Origin: Paenibacillus_D tarimensis_A
GTDB lineage: Bacteria > Bacillota > Bacilli > Paenibacillales > Paenibacillaceae
Reading direction: 5' to 3'
NCBI GenBank assembly: GCA_041281825.1
Contig: CP166298.1
Coordinates: 1,860,001-1,924,000, forward strand
DNA: 64,000 nucleotides
A program made the position numbers and the translations under genes. The stretch's first letter is position 1. Each line of letters opens with the position of its first letter. Below the pieces are notes generated by a model that was given only the letters and a program-made list of their open reading frames with translations, searched no databases and was not told the DNA's origin. Shown piece by piece: positions 18,249-27,128 of this stretch.

Positions 18249-18632
18249 ATGTTACTTAAAAATTATGCTGTCTATGGTGCATTCCACGCTCTGCTTGCGG
18301 TTGCTTCTGGAGCTTTCGGCGCCCACGGTCTCAGAAATCTGCTTAGCGAACACATGCTGTCCGTTTATGAAACTGGCGTCAGGTATCATTTCTATCATGC
18401 GATCGGACTCGTGCTTATTGCGCTGGCTGCGGACCGTTTTGGCGGCGGCCGCTCCTTACTAACGGCGGCAAGGATGCTTCATACAGGTATTTTCCTGTTT
18501 TCAGGAAGCTTATATGCACTTAGCTTAAGCGGTGTAACGAAGCTAGGTATGATTACGCCTTTAGGTGGTCTCGCTTTTATTGTCGGATGGGGATTGTTCG
18601 CGGTAGCGCTGATCCGCAGTAAAGCACATTAA
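18249..18632 (+). CDS. DUF423 family membrane protein
   Basis: The 127-residue protein has four predicted membrane helices and the family motif SGAFGAHGLR near the N-terminus, then YHFYHAIGL and GSLYAL. DUF423 (YwdK-like) proteins are widespread small inner-membrane proteins of unknown function. GGAGGAG precedes the ATG by 7 bases. Confidence 0.9.
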   Translation: MLLKNYAVYGAFHALLAVASGAFGAHGLRNLLSEHMLSVYETGVRYHFYHAIGLVLIALAADRFGGGRSLLTAARMLHTGIFLFSGSLYALSLSGVTKLGMITPLGGLAFIVGWGLFAVALIRSKAH

Positions 18633-18774
18633 TTTTTTTATCATCGAAAATCGGCTGAAATTGTCAATTATTGAAAAGAAATTTCTATGACCGTGCAGAA
18701 GATTCGTCTATAATAAACTAGAAGCATTGAATAGCGGACTTTTATACACCTTATTTCAGGAAGGATGTTCGCGC

Positions 18775-20691
18775 GTGACGGTCAATGATATAACGCCTAC
18801 GGAGAGGCCGCGGAAATCCTTGCTTTCTTCTCCGAAGACCGCATGGGCGGCAGCCGCTATAATCGGCATTGCCGTTCCGGCGTGGATTCTGATCGCTTAT
18901 CATTATTTTCCCCCTTCCTTGGGCAAGTGGTCTTCTGCAGCTGTTTCCTTAATCGGACTCGCCTGTATGTTCGTTTTGCTGCAAGGGTGGAACCAATCCC
19001 GTCGAAACTGGAGCGAACAGCGGAATGCCCATGGCAGCATATCAGAATCGATTATGGCATTTAGTCCGATCCCGCTCGCGGTGCTGGACCGGGACGGACG
19101 ATTTATCAATGTAAACGATGGCGTAAGCCAGCTATTAGGCTATAAGAAAAACGAACTTATCGGAAATTCTTTTCTGCCGTTGATCGGGAACGACTGTTAT
19201 CAGCAAACGCTGGAAAAGTTCGAACAGACGCTGAAAGGAACAATGACGCAGACCTCACTGAGTATTATGCATAAAAACAGCTATCCGCTTGATATCCACG
19301 TCGTCTGTACCCCGATCCGTTCGGATGGCGAAGTGACGGGCGTTATGGTGGTCGGACAGGATATTAGCGAAACAAAACGGAATTCCGAGCGGATTCGTTA
19401 TATGGCGTATTATGACGATATGACCGGTTTGCCTAACCGGCGCAAGTTCATGATGCATTTAACCGAACATATCGAGCCGGCGGAAGGACATAATCATTTG
19501 GTCGGCGTGCTTTATATGGATATTGACCGGTTTAATTTGATTAATGATTCCTTTGGCCGGGAATTTGGCGATATGCTGTTAATGCAGGTGGCCGAACGAT
19601 TAACGAGAGTGGTATCCGAACAGGATATGGCCGCGCGAATGGAAGGAGACGAGTTTGCGGTCCTGTTTGCCCGGAACGAATCGGTGCAAGCTGTAATGAA
19701 TAAAGCGAGGCAGCTTCAGAATATCCTCGAGGAACCGTTTGAGCTGCAGGGTATACCGTTTCATATTACGGCTAGCATCGGTGTCGTTACGAACGGCTGC
19801 GATAAGGATCCAAGCTCGTTGATGAAGAAGGCGGACATGGCGCTTGGCAAAGTGAAAGACAGCGGCAGGAACAATTTTATGTTATATTCGGAAGAATGGA
19901 ACAATTCATCGCTGGAGCGGTTAACGCTGCAGCATGAACTGAAAAAAGGGCTGCAGCGAAATGAATTCATTCTTTACTATCAGCCGCAGTACCACTTGTC
20001 TACCGGCAGGATTGTCGGTGCGGAAGCGCTCGTTCGCTGGCAGCATCCGGAACGCGGAATGGTGCCGCCGGGACAATTCATATCGCTCGCGGAAGAGAGC
20101 GGGATGATCGTTCAACTCGGAGACTGGGTGCTGCAGGAAGCTTGCCGGCAGAACAAAGCCTGGCAGGAAGCGGGGCTGACTCCGGTTCCGGTCTCGGTGA
20201 ATTTATCCATTCGCCAATTTATGCAGCAGAACTTGACCAAGAAAATCGCAGACATATTAAACGCTACCGGATTATCTCCCGAGTACCTGGAGCTGGAGAT
20301 TACGGAAACGATGACGATGGACGTCAAGCATGCCACGCAATGCCTGCTTGAACTGGCAAAGCTGGGGGTAGGAATAAGCATCGATGACTTCGGCACCGGC
20401 TACAGCTCTTTGAATTATTTGAAAAATTTTCCGATCGACCGGTTGAAAATTGACCGTTCTTTCGTACGGGACATAGAGCAGGATCCGGGGGATGCGGCAA
20501 TTGTGGCGGCGATTATTGCTATGGCACACAATTTGAATTTGCACGTCATTGCCGAAGGCGTTGAAACGGAAGAACAAATGGAATTTTTGAAAAAACATAT
20601 GTGCGACGAAATGCAAGGATATTATTGGAGTCCTCCGGTTTCGGGAGAACAGATCACCGAATTGCTGCAATCGGACAGTGAGTCCGGATGA
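18775..20691 (+). CDS. Membrane-bound PAS-GGDEF-EAL cyclic di-GMP protein
   Basis: The 638-residue protein has two membrane helices (about 22-65) and a PAS domain (about 100-205). A GGDEF domain follows with active-site variant EGDEF (290-294), then an EAL domain beginning EALVRW (417-422). The EAL metal and loop motifs LEITET, DDFGTGYSSL and AEGVETEEQ are intact, so phosphodiesterase activity is likely. The GGDEF variant keeps the central GDEF, so synthase or GTP-sensing roles are both possible. The start is GTG 18775, 10 bases after AGGAAGGA (18757-18764); the TTG at 18727 is rejected. It stands alone and ends in a terminator. Confidence 0.9.
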   Translation: MTVNDITPTERPRKSLLSSPKTAWAAAAIIGIAVPAWILIAYHYFPPSLGKWSSAAVSLIGLACMFVLLQGWNQSRRNWSEQRNAHGSISESIMAFSPIPLAVLDRDGRFINVNDGVSQLLGYKKNELIGNSFLPLIGNDCYQQTLEKFEQTLKGTMTQTSLSIMHKNSYPLDIHVVCTPIRSDGEVTGVMVVGQDISETKRNSERIRYMAYYDDMTGLPNRRKFMMHLTEHIEPAEGHNHLVGVLYMDIDRFNLINDSFGREFGDMLLMQVAERLTRVVSEQDMAARMEGDEFAVLFARNESVQAVMNKARQLQNILEEPFELQGIPFHITASIGVVTNGCDKDPSSLMKKADMALGKVKDSGRNNFMLYSEEWNNSSLERLTLQHELKKGLQRNEFILYYQPQYHLSTGRIVGAEALVRWQHPERGMVPPGQFISLAEESGMIVQLGDWVLQEACRQNKAWQEAGLTPVPVSVNLSIRQFMQQNLTKKIADILNATGLSPEYLELEITETMTMDVKHATQCLLELAKLGVGISIDDFGTGYSSLNYLKNFPIDRLKIDRSFVRDIEQDPGDAAIVAAIIAMAHNLNLHVIAEGVETEEQMEFLKKHMCDEMQGYYWSPPVSGEQITELLQSDSESG

Positions 20692-20715
20692 ATATCATTT
20701 ATCACGTATACATAG

Positions 20716-20753
20716 AAAAAGCTGTCCGCACTTTTTTGTGCAGGCAGCTTTTG
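20716..20753. terminator. Terminator after the GGDEF-EAL gene
   Basis: The stem AAAAGCTGTCCGCAC / GTGCAGGCAGCTTTT has one mismatch and one G-U pair around a T-rich loop. The A-run before and T-run after suit use in both directions. Confidence 0.75.
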
Positions 20754-20852
20754 TTCCCATATAGGTAAGTATAATTTCAATCTTATTCAGGCGTGATTTC
20801 CTCCGCAGAACGAAGCTTGCCCGTAAAGGACGGCGAAGCCTTCTTTAATTGG

Positions 20853-21311
20853 TTAATCTAGAAAATCGTCAATCTCGTTAATTGAAAAAGTATACACTTG
20901 CTTTTCATCCACATGATAGACGGTAATCGTAAGATTGGTTTCATTAAAGCTGATGATCCGGCACGGAATACTTAGTTTGATTCCAAGGCCTTTATTTACA
21001 TGGAGGCGGACCAAGCGGTTTGCTGCGATATAGCCTTGAATCCGCTCCACAACCGATGCTGCCGCAGTTTTGACTGATTCGGCCGGCGAATCGGATTTCG
21101 TAATTCGAGTCGGCTCTTTCACATTTTGAGCGGTTATATATTGATCGATAACCTTTCCCAGCTCAACGCCTTTCTGCACCCGGAAATCTGCTGCAACGGA
21201 ACTGTTCAATAATTTGAGCAGCAGCTCATAAGCTTTAGCATTCGTTTCTTCCTCGATTAGTACATCCACATTAAACATATAGGCATTTAGGCGCTTATTT
21301 TCCTCTTTCAT
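20853..21311 (-). CDS. Conserved hypothetical protein
   Basis: The protein has 152 residues and no recognised family. The first half (MKEENKRLNAYMFNVDVLIE) looks helical. The second half, after a Ser/Ala-rich linker near residue 80, alternates hydrophobic residues as in a small beta-barrel (LSIPCRIISFNETNLTITVY) and ends in an acidic tail. It has no signal peptide. GAGGGA stands 5 bases before the ATG. It is monocistronic, facing the terminator of the GGDEF-EAL gene. Confidence 0.7.
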   Translation of the reverse strand: MKEENKRLNAYMFNVDVLIEEETNAKAYELLLKLLNSSVAADFRVQKGVELGKVIDQYITAQNVKEPTRITKSDSPAESVKTAAASVVERIQGYIAANRLVRLHVNKGLGIKLSIPCRIISFNETNLTITVYHVDEKQVYTFSINEIDDFLD

Positions 21312-21491
21312 AGTTCCCTCGTCCCTTGTAATGATATAAATACTATATCACTAAAGCACCTGAAAATGTAGTTGTTTTTGAATGGTGATTTACATCTAGG
21401 CAAGACCCCGCACGGCTTAAGGCCGAACGCATATAGTAAAAGGACAGTAAAGAAAGCCGCTTAGCGATTCTTGATTGTGGAGGTGAGCGGG

Positions 21492-21794
21492 GTGATCCGC
21501 ATGGTTCCTTATCCGTTGGGAGATGTGACGGCGTTAGGTGTGGAGGTCAAATTACCGAAGACGACATTATTGTCCGTATCGACCGACAAAGGTTATATTA
21601 TGTGTGGTGCGCTTGATGTCGCTTTATTAAATGATAAATTAAAGGACCGCGGCATTATTGCCGGGAGAGCGGTTGGCGTGAGAACGCTTGATGAGCTGCT
21701 TGAAGCACCGTTGGAATCGGTGACGCTGGCTGCAGAACAAATGGGCATTCACGTGGGGATGAAAGGAATTGACGCCCTCCGGCTGATGGGATAA
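21492..21794 (+). CDS. yunC: YunC-like DUF1805 protein
   Basis: The protein has 101 residues, the length of Bacillus subtilis YunC, with strong family sequences KGYIMCGALDVALLN and GRAVGVRTLDELL. DUF1805 proteins are small and of unknown function. The start at GTG 21492 is chosen because GGAGGTG precedes it by 6 bases and the N-terminus then matches the family length; frames from 21471 are too long. A YunD homologue is also in the window (34967-36415) but not adjacent. Confidence 0.9.
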   Translation: MIRMVPYPLGDVTALGVEVKLPKTTLLSVSTDKGYIMCGALDVALLNDKLKDRGIIAGRAVGVRTLDELLEAPLESVTLAAEQMGIHVGMKGIDALRLMG

Positions 21795-21797
21795 GCA

Positions 21798-21822
21798 AAG
21801 CCCCCGAAAATCGGGGGCTGAA
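21798..21822. terminator. Shared terminator of yunC and mtnA
   Basis: The perfect stem AGCCCCCGA / TCGGGGGCT has a 3-base loop. It lies between two convergent genes. Confidence 0.8.
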
Positions 21823-21823
21823 T

Positions 21824-22891
21824 TTACGGGGTAACGGGCGGAAACAGTTTTTTCAGGTTGACGTCGTATGGCGGTTTGACGATGCCTTTTTCCGTGATAA
21901 TCGCCGTTACATATTCATGTGGCGTTACGTCGAACGCCGGATTAAACACTTTCACGCCTTTCGGAGCGGTTCGTTTGCCGAAACCTTCGGTAATCTCTTC
22001 CGCTTGCCGCTCTTCGATTGGAATTTCCGCTCCGGTAGGCGTATCCAAGTCGATCGTGGAGAGAGGACAAGCAACATAAAAGGGAATGCCGTGAGCTTTG
22101 GCAAGCACCGCCACGCTGTACGTTCCGATCTTGTTGGCCACATCGCCGTTGGCGGCCACCCGGTCCGTACCGACAATGACGGCATCGATCCAGCCTTTGG
22201 ACATGACCATTCCGGCCATATTATCGCAAATCAGCGTCACATCGATGCCCGCCTGCTGCAGTTCGAAAGCGGTAAGCCGTGCGCCCTGCAGCACCGGTCT
22301 TGTCTCGTCCGCGAATACTTTGATAGGCATCCCCTGCTCCTTCGCCAAATAGAATGGGGCAAGCGCAGTACCGTATTTGGCGGTGGCGAGGCCGCCCGCA
22401 TTACAATGGGTAAGCACACCCATACCTTCCTTGAACAAGGTGAGTGCGTGCTCGCCAATGAGCCGGCATGTCTCTTCGTCTTCGCTCTGAATCGCGATCG
22501 CTTCAGCAAGCAGACCCTGCCTGCAAACATCGAGATCCGCCCCGCTTGCAGCAAGCTTACCCGCCGTATTTTTCATCCGGTCCAGCGCCCAGAACAGATT
22601 GACCGCAGTCGGGCGCGATGTCGCCAAATAATCGGCATGGCGGTGAACCTCGCTTAACCAGTTCTCTACGGAATCGCCGACCGTACGGCTTCCCAATACA
22701 ACGCCGTAAGCGGCACTGATGCCGATCGCGGGAGCACCCCGAACCTTCAGGTGCCGGATCGCCTCCCACACGTCTTCGGAGGTGGTCAATTTCAAATATA
22801 CGGTTTCGTCCGGCAGCAAACGCTGATCCAACAGTTGTATATTGTCCTCGGCCCATATGACGGACTGAAGCCCTTTATAAGTTGAAGTCAT
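21824..22891 (-). CDS. mtnA: S-methyl-5-thioribose-1-phosphate isomerase
   Basis: The 355-residue enzyme converts methylthioribose-1-phosphate to methylthioribulose-1-phosphate in the methionine salvage pathway. Family motifs include KVRGAPAIGISAAYG, the catalytic Cys in LTHCNAGGLAT and the catalytic Asp in VIVGTDRVAANGDV. It follows mtnK by 6 bases on the same strand, so the two form an operon. The later salvage genes (mtnW, X, B, D) are not in the window. Confidence 0.97.
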   Translation of the reverse strand: MTSTYKGLQSVIWAEDNIQLLDQRLLPDETVYLKLTTSEDVWEAIRHLKVRGAPAIGISAAYGVVLGSRTVGDSVENWLSEVHRHADYLATSRPTAVNLFWALDRMKNTAGKLAASGADLDVCRQGLLAEAIAIQSEDEETCRLIGEHALTLFKEGMGVLTHCNAGGLATAKYGTALAPFYLAKEQGMPIKVFADETRPVLQGARLTAFELQQAGIDVTLICDNMAGMVMSKGWIDAVIVGTDRVAANGDVANKIGTYSVAVLAKAHGIPFYVACPLSTIDLDTPTGAEIPIEERQAEEITEGFGKRTAPKGVKVFNPAFDVTPHEYVTAIITEKGIVKPPYDVNLKKLFPPVTP

Positions 22892-22897
22892 AAATCG

Positions 22898-24103
22898 TTA
22901 TTGTCCTTTCCTTGCAATTTGCAGCACTTCCTCAATCGATTCTGCGCTGCGGTTCGCTTTAATCAATGCTTTGCCGATCGAAAGCGCAAGCCGCTGAGCG
23001 CGTTCGCGGGCAGCGTCGTCCGGGATCTTGTCGATATCGGCAACATGCGCAAGACCTACGACGCGGCGCAACATTTTGCAGCCTGCGAAGCCGATCGCAT
23101 CCCGTAAAACGCTTTGCATATAGACGTTTTGATATCCTTTAGCATTGTTTGCAAGCCGGTCGACGCCGTGTTCATTCCACAGTGCCAGGAATTTCTTCTC
23201 GAACAGGTTCCATATGTCGCTCACCGTCTCCAATAAGTAGGAGCGGTAGCTTCCCCGCGTTTCCTCATCTGCGCTCCAAAACTCCTGCCCGGCGTAATTA
23301 AGCAGCAAATTTGCGATGACGGCGCCGATATCGAATCCCATAGGCCCGTAATAGGCGAACTCGGGGTCGATCACCTTGGTTGAGTCCGGCGTAATGAAGA
23401 TGCTTCCGGTGTGAAGATCTCCGTGCAGTAAAGACTGCGCCTGTGTAAGGAACTTCTGGCGAAGCAGCGCAACCTCCAGATGAAGTTCGCCGTCGGTCCG
23501 AAGCGCCTCGGCTTCGTCGGCTATCGAGTCTTCATAGTTGTTGTTATCGGAGAGCGTATAAGGATCGTCGAATATAAGGTCTTCCGTTATTTTGCACAAT
23601 TCCGGATTAATAAACTTGCCTACTTGAAGCTTTTTGTCCTGCTGATTCATCCCGAGGTCGGAGGTGTAAAATAAGGTCGCCGCCATAAAGTCGGATATAT
23701 GCTCCGCAAATTTCGGATAACGGTTGCATTCCATTAATCCTTTGCGCATAATGATGTGATCGCTTAAATCCTCCATGATTGTGAGTGCCAGTTCAGGGTT
23801 ATAATGATATACTTGAGGGACGAGCCCAGGCGCAAGCTTGCCTTCGATGAGAAGGGACTCGCTTTCGATGCGTGCCCGGTCGAGCGTAAGCGGCCATGAC
23901 TCGCCGACGACCTTAGCGTAAGGCAGCGCTTGTTTCATGATCAGACTCTTTCCGCTTGCCGGATCGGTAATATGGAACACCAGGTTCAAATTGCCGTCGC
24001 CGATTTCGCGGCTCTGCAGCTCGGCGTGTTCAGGGAAAAAGCCGTTCAGCGATTTCGCAATGCCGATTGCTTCTTGTTCAGTTAATGGATGATAGCCAGA
24101 CAT
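22898..24103 (-). CDS. mtnK: 5-methylthioribose kinase
   Basis: The 401-residue kinase of the aminoglycoside phosphotransferase fold phosphorylates methylthioribose. The catalytic loop SLLHGDLHTGSIF and metal-binding VIDPEFAYYG are present. GGAGGTGG precedes the ATG. It is the first gene of mtnK-mtnA. Only 167 bases separate it from the divergent DUF1802 gene. That gap contains no S-box riboswitch, although mtnKA is under S-box control in Bacillus subtilis, so regulation must differ here. Confidence 0.97.
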   Translation of the reverse strand: MSGYHPLTEQEAIGIAKSLNGFFPEHAELQSREIGDGNLNLVFHITDPASGKSLIMKQALPYAKVVGESWPLTLDRARIESESLLIEGKLAPGLVPQVYHYNPELALTIMEDLSDHIIMRKGLMECNRYPKFAEHISDFMAATLFYTSDLGMNQQDKKLQVGKFINPELCKITEDLIFDDPYTLSDNNNYEDSIADEAEALRTDGELHLEVALLRQKFLTQAQSLLHGDLHTGSIFITPDSTKVIDPEFAYYGPMGFDIGAVIANLLLNYAGQEFWSADEETRGSYRSYLLETVSDIWNLFEKKFLALWNEHGVDRLANNAKGYQNVYMQSVLRDAIGFAGCKMLRRVVGLAHVADIDKIPDDAARERAQRLALSIGKALIKANRSAESIEEVLQIARKGQ

Positions 24104-24195
24104 CCGTCGTCCACCTCCGGTTTATTTTGAAAGCAACGAGAACGTAATCGTTGTCGATTTTTCGTCTCACCTAGTATAGCGAATTATATTTCATG

Positions 24196-24224
24196 TTGGA
24201 ATACCTTCGATATTAATGTTTAAT
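24196..24224 (+). promoter_or_regulatory. Predicted sigma-A promoter of the DUF1802 gene
   Basis: TTGGAA (24196-24201) and TTTAAT (24219-24224) are 17 bases apart, about 45 bases before the ATG. Confidence 0.5.
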
Positions 24225-24270
24225 ATTTATTGTTTATTGAGAAGACTTATGTAAGAGGGGGTAACGCAAT

Positions 24271-24864
24271 ATGGGATTGCCGGCAGATCGTTTACCGGAT
24301 GATGCGGTCGTTTTAAAGGAGTGGGCGGTTGCAATTGAAGCGTTGCTGGAGGGCAGGCAGATTATGCTGCTCAGGAAAGGCGGCATTGTTGAGGAAACGC
24401 GCGATTTTCAATTAATAAGTCCTTCGTTCTATTTAATGCCGACTTATGAGCATCAGAGGAAAGAGCTGCTCAAGCCGCAGTATCAAGCGATGCTGGACCA
24501 GACGCTGGAAGGATGGAGCCCGCAGGATACGCATGTATCGATCCGGGCTTTCGGGGAAGTGACCGAGACGATAGAAATTGTAGACCAGGAACGGCTCGAT
24601 CGTCTCAGAGATTTACATATCTGGACCGACGCTTTTGCAGAGGAACGTTTAAAATGGAAACGGACGAAGCCGCTGCATCTGCTGTTTATACGTGTATACC
24701 GTCTCTCGCCTCCTGCGCGGGTTCCGCTGCTTCCCGCATACACCGGCTGCAGGTCCTGGGTGAAGCTAGAGACGGGGATCGACAGGGGAACGTTAACCCC
24801 TGTTCTGGAAGAGGAAGAATATTTTTCAGAGGTGGAAAAGATTAAGCGAGCGCTTGAAAGATAA
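24271..24864 (+). CDS. DUF1802 family protein
   Basis: The 197-residue protein matches DUF1802. It has LKEWAVAIEALLEGRQIMLL at the start, the GGI-x3-TRDF motif and FYLMPTYEHQ. It is cytosolic and of unknown function. AGAGGGGG lies 10 bases upstream of the ATG. The gene lies between the divergent mtnKA operon and the suf operon and is probably transcribed alone. Confidence 0.85.
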   Translation: MGLPADRLPDDAVVLKEWAVAIEALLEGRQIMLLRKGGIVEETRDFQLISPSFYLMPTYEHQRKELLKPQYQAMLDQTLEGWSPQDTHVSIRAFGEVTETIEIVDQERLDRLRDLHIWTDAFAEERLKWKRTKPLHLLFIRVYRLSPPARVPLLPAYTGCRSWVKLETGIDRGTLTPVLEEEEYFSEVEKIKRALER

Positions 24865-24897
24865 GGCTTTCATAGAAGATTTCGTGGGACGCGTTTA

Positions 24898-24953
24898 TTG
24901 ATTTGTGACACGAACTATTATAGAATGATTATTGAGAATCAATGAGAATCAGT
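24898..24953 (+). promoter_or_regulatory. suf operon promoter with Fur-like repeats
   Basis: TTGATT (24898-24903) and TAGAAT (24921-24926) are exactly 17 bases apart. Immediately downstream the octamer GAGAATCA is repeated twice in TTGAGAATCAATGAGAATCA. This resembles Fur half-sites of Bacillales, but no full 7-1-7 box is formed. Iron control is therefore only a suggestion. Confidence 0.5.
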
Positions 24954-25011
24954 TAAAAATTATTTTAATGTATACAAACATCGACATCGTCGGAAGGAGA
25001 TTCAGGTAACT

Positions 25012-25791
25012 ATGTCAACACAATTTGTGATCAACGGTCTGAAAGCGAACGTTGAAGGGAAAGAAATTTTAAAAGGCATCGACCTTCAAATCAAAGGCGG
25101 AGAAATTCACGCGATCATGGGTCCTAACGGTACGGGCAAAAGTACGCTCGCATCAGCGCTTATGGGACATCCCAAATATGAGGTGACCGAAGGCCGGGCA
25201 TTATTAAACGACGAGGATCTGCTGGAAATGGGCGTTGATGAGCGCGCTTTGGCAGGATTGTTTCTGGCCATGCAATATCCGAGCGAAATTGCCGGGGTAA
25301 CGAATTCCGACTTTCTGAGAAGCGCGATTAATGCCCGCCGCGGTGAAGGGAACGAAATCTCGCTCATTAAGTTTATTCGCCAAATGGAAGGCAAAATGAA
25401 AGAACTTGAAATGAACCCCGAATTTGCTCACCGCTATTTGAATGAAGGCTTCTCCGGAGGCGAGAAGAAGCGGAACGAGATTTTGCAAATGATGATGCTG
25501 GATCCGAAGATCGTCATTCTTGACGAGATCGATTCCGGGCTCGATATCGACGCTCTGAAAATCGTAGCGGCAGGTGTGAACAGCATGCGTTCCGAGGATC
25601 GCGGCTTCCTGATCATTACTCACTACCAGCGTTTATTGAATTACATTACTCCTGACTTTGTCCATGTCATGATGCAAGGCCGTATCGTGAAATCCGGCGG
25701 TCCGGAGCTTGCGGAACGTTTGGAGAACGAAGGCTATGACTGGGTGAAAGAAGAGCTCGGCATCGTCGATGAAACGGTTGGCCAGGTGTGA
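25012..25791 (+). CDS. sufC: Fe-S cluster assembly ATPase SufC
   Basis: The 259-residue ABC-type ATPase powers the SufBCD scaffold. Walker A GPNGTGKST (about 37-45), the signature FSGGEKKRNE and Walker B KIVILDEIDSGLD are intact. GAAGGAGAT precedes the ATG. It is the first gene of sufCDSUB, the only complete Fe-S assembly system seen in the window and the usual one in Gram-positive bacteria. Confidence 0.98.
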   Translation: MSTQFVINGLKANVEGKEILKGIDLQIKGGEIHAIMGPNGTGKSTLASALMGHPKYEVTEGRALLNDEDLLEMGVDERALAGLFLAMQYPSEIAGVTNSDFLRSAINARRGEGNEISLIKFIRQMEGKMKELEMNPEFAHRYLNEGFSGGEKKRNEILQMMMLDPKIVILDEIDSGLDIDALKIVAAGVNSMRSEDRGFLIITHYQRLLNYITPDFVHVMMQGRIVKSGGPELAERLENEGYDWVKEELGIVDETVGQV

Positions 25792-25817
25792 GCGAAGAAG
25801 GGAGCAATGGTAATATC

Positions 25818-27128
25818 ATGAGTATACAACTATCTGCGACTATTAACCGCGGCTTCGTTGAAGCTTTGTCGAGAAGCAAACAGGAGCCGGAATGGCTTAC
25901 CGCGCTGCGCGGGGATGCTGCCGAAGCCGCTGAAGGTCTGGAATGGCCCAAACCGGAAAAAATCCGAATCGACCGCTGGGAGCTTGGCGCAATTGGGCAA
26001 TATAAGTCTGCCGAGGCGGTTCAAGCTGCGGACGGTTTGCCTGAACAGATCCGCAATCTTGCATCTGCGGATGCGGCTTCCAGTCTGATCGTTCAGCGTA
26101 ATTCCACCGTAGTCCTGCAGCAATTGTCCGAAGAACTGAAGAAGCAGGGTGTCATCTATACCGATCTTGAAACCGCAGCGCGGGAGCATGCAGATCTGGT
26201 GCAGAAGCATCTGTTTACGGCGATCCGCAAGGATGAGAATAAATTGACGGCGCTGCATGCGGCGCTATGGAGCGGCGGCATCTTTATCTACGTGCCCAAA
26301 AATGTGGAAGTGGAGCTGCCATTGCAAGCGTTGTTCTACAGCGATGATCCGGAGGCGACATTTGCGCCGCACATTCTGGTCATTGCCGACAATCACAGTA
26401 AAGTAACTTATGTGGATCGTGTCGCATCGGCTGTCGGCGCCGAAGCCCGGGCTTCGGTGCATCAATCGGTTGTAGAGGTCATTGTGAAAGCAGGCGCGCA
26501 AGTTCAGTTTGCTTCTATTCATCATATGGAAGACAGCGTGATCGATATGACGCTTCGCCGTGCAATCGTTGAGAACGACGGCCGGATCGAGTGGATCATC
26601 GGCGACTTGCATGACGGAAACATTCTTTCCGATACACTATCGCTGCTCAAGGGCAACGGGTCGACATCCGATGCGAAAGTAATCAGTATCGGCGCAGCCT
26701 CGCAGAAGATGAGTATAACGACGCAAGCCGTTCATGTCGGCCGCAGCTCGGACAGCTCGATGATTACGCGGGCCGTTATGAAAGAGCAGGCGACTGCAAT
26801 TGTTAATGGCATTACGAAAATCGAAAAAGGCGCAACGAAAGCAAACGGGGAACAAACGGAAAAGGTGCTCATGCTCAGCCCGAAAGCGCGGGGCGACGCC
26901 AATCCGATCCTCCTTATCGACGAAGACGATGTGAAAGCGGGCCATGCCGCGAGCGTCGGTCAGGTTAACCCGGAGCAGATTTATTATCTGATGTCCAGGG
27001 GAATTTCCAAAGCCGATGCGGAACGGCTGATCATTTACGGTTTCCTTGCGCCGGTTGTAGCCGAGATTCCGATTGAAGCGGTACGGGAGCAGCTGCAGAA
27101 GCTTCTCGAGAGGAAGCTGGGACAATGA
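25818..27128 (+). CDS. sufD: Fe-S cluster assembly protein SufD
   Basis: The 436-residue paralogue of SufB forms the SufBC2D scaffold. The beta-helix core and the C-terminal MSRGISKADAERLIIYGF segment match the family. The start at ATG 25818 is preferred, with AAGGGAG about 14 bases upstream. The GTG at 25788, which overlaps the sufC stop, lacks a ribosome binding site. It overlaps sufS by four bases. Confidence 0.96.
   Translation: MSIQLSATINRGFVEALSRSKQEPEWLTALRGDAAEAAEGLEWPKPEKIRIDRWELGAIGQYKSAEAVQAADGLPEQIRNLASADAASSLIVQRNSTVVLQQLSEELKKQGVIYTDLETAAREHADLVQKHLFTAIRKDENKLTALHAALWSGGIFIYVPKNVEVELPLQALFYSDDPEATFAPHILVIADNHSKVTYVDRVASAVGAEARASVHQSVVEVIVKAGAQVQFASIHHMEDSVIDMTLRRAIVENDGRIEWIIGDLHDGNILSDTLSLLKGNGSTSDAKVISIGAASQKMSITTQAVHVGRSSDSSMITRAVMKEQATAIVNGITKIEKGATKANGEQTEKVLMLSPKARGDANPILLIDEDDVKAGHAASVGQVNPEQIYYLMSRGISKADAERLIIYGFLAPVVAEIPIEAVREQLQKLLERKLGQ

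Noticed and set aside
21917..22657. A 246-codon plus-strand frame opposite mtnA
   Set aside because: mtnA is certain on the other strand, and the frame shows no family resemblance.
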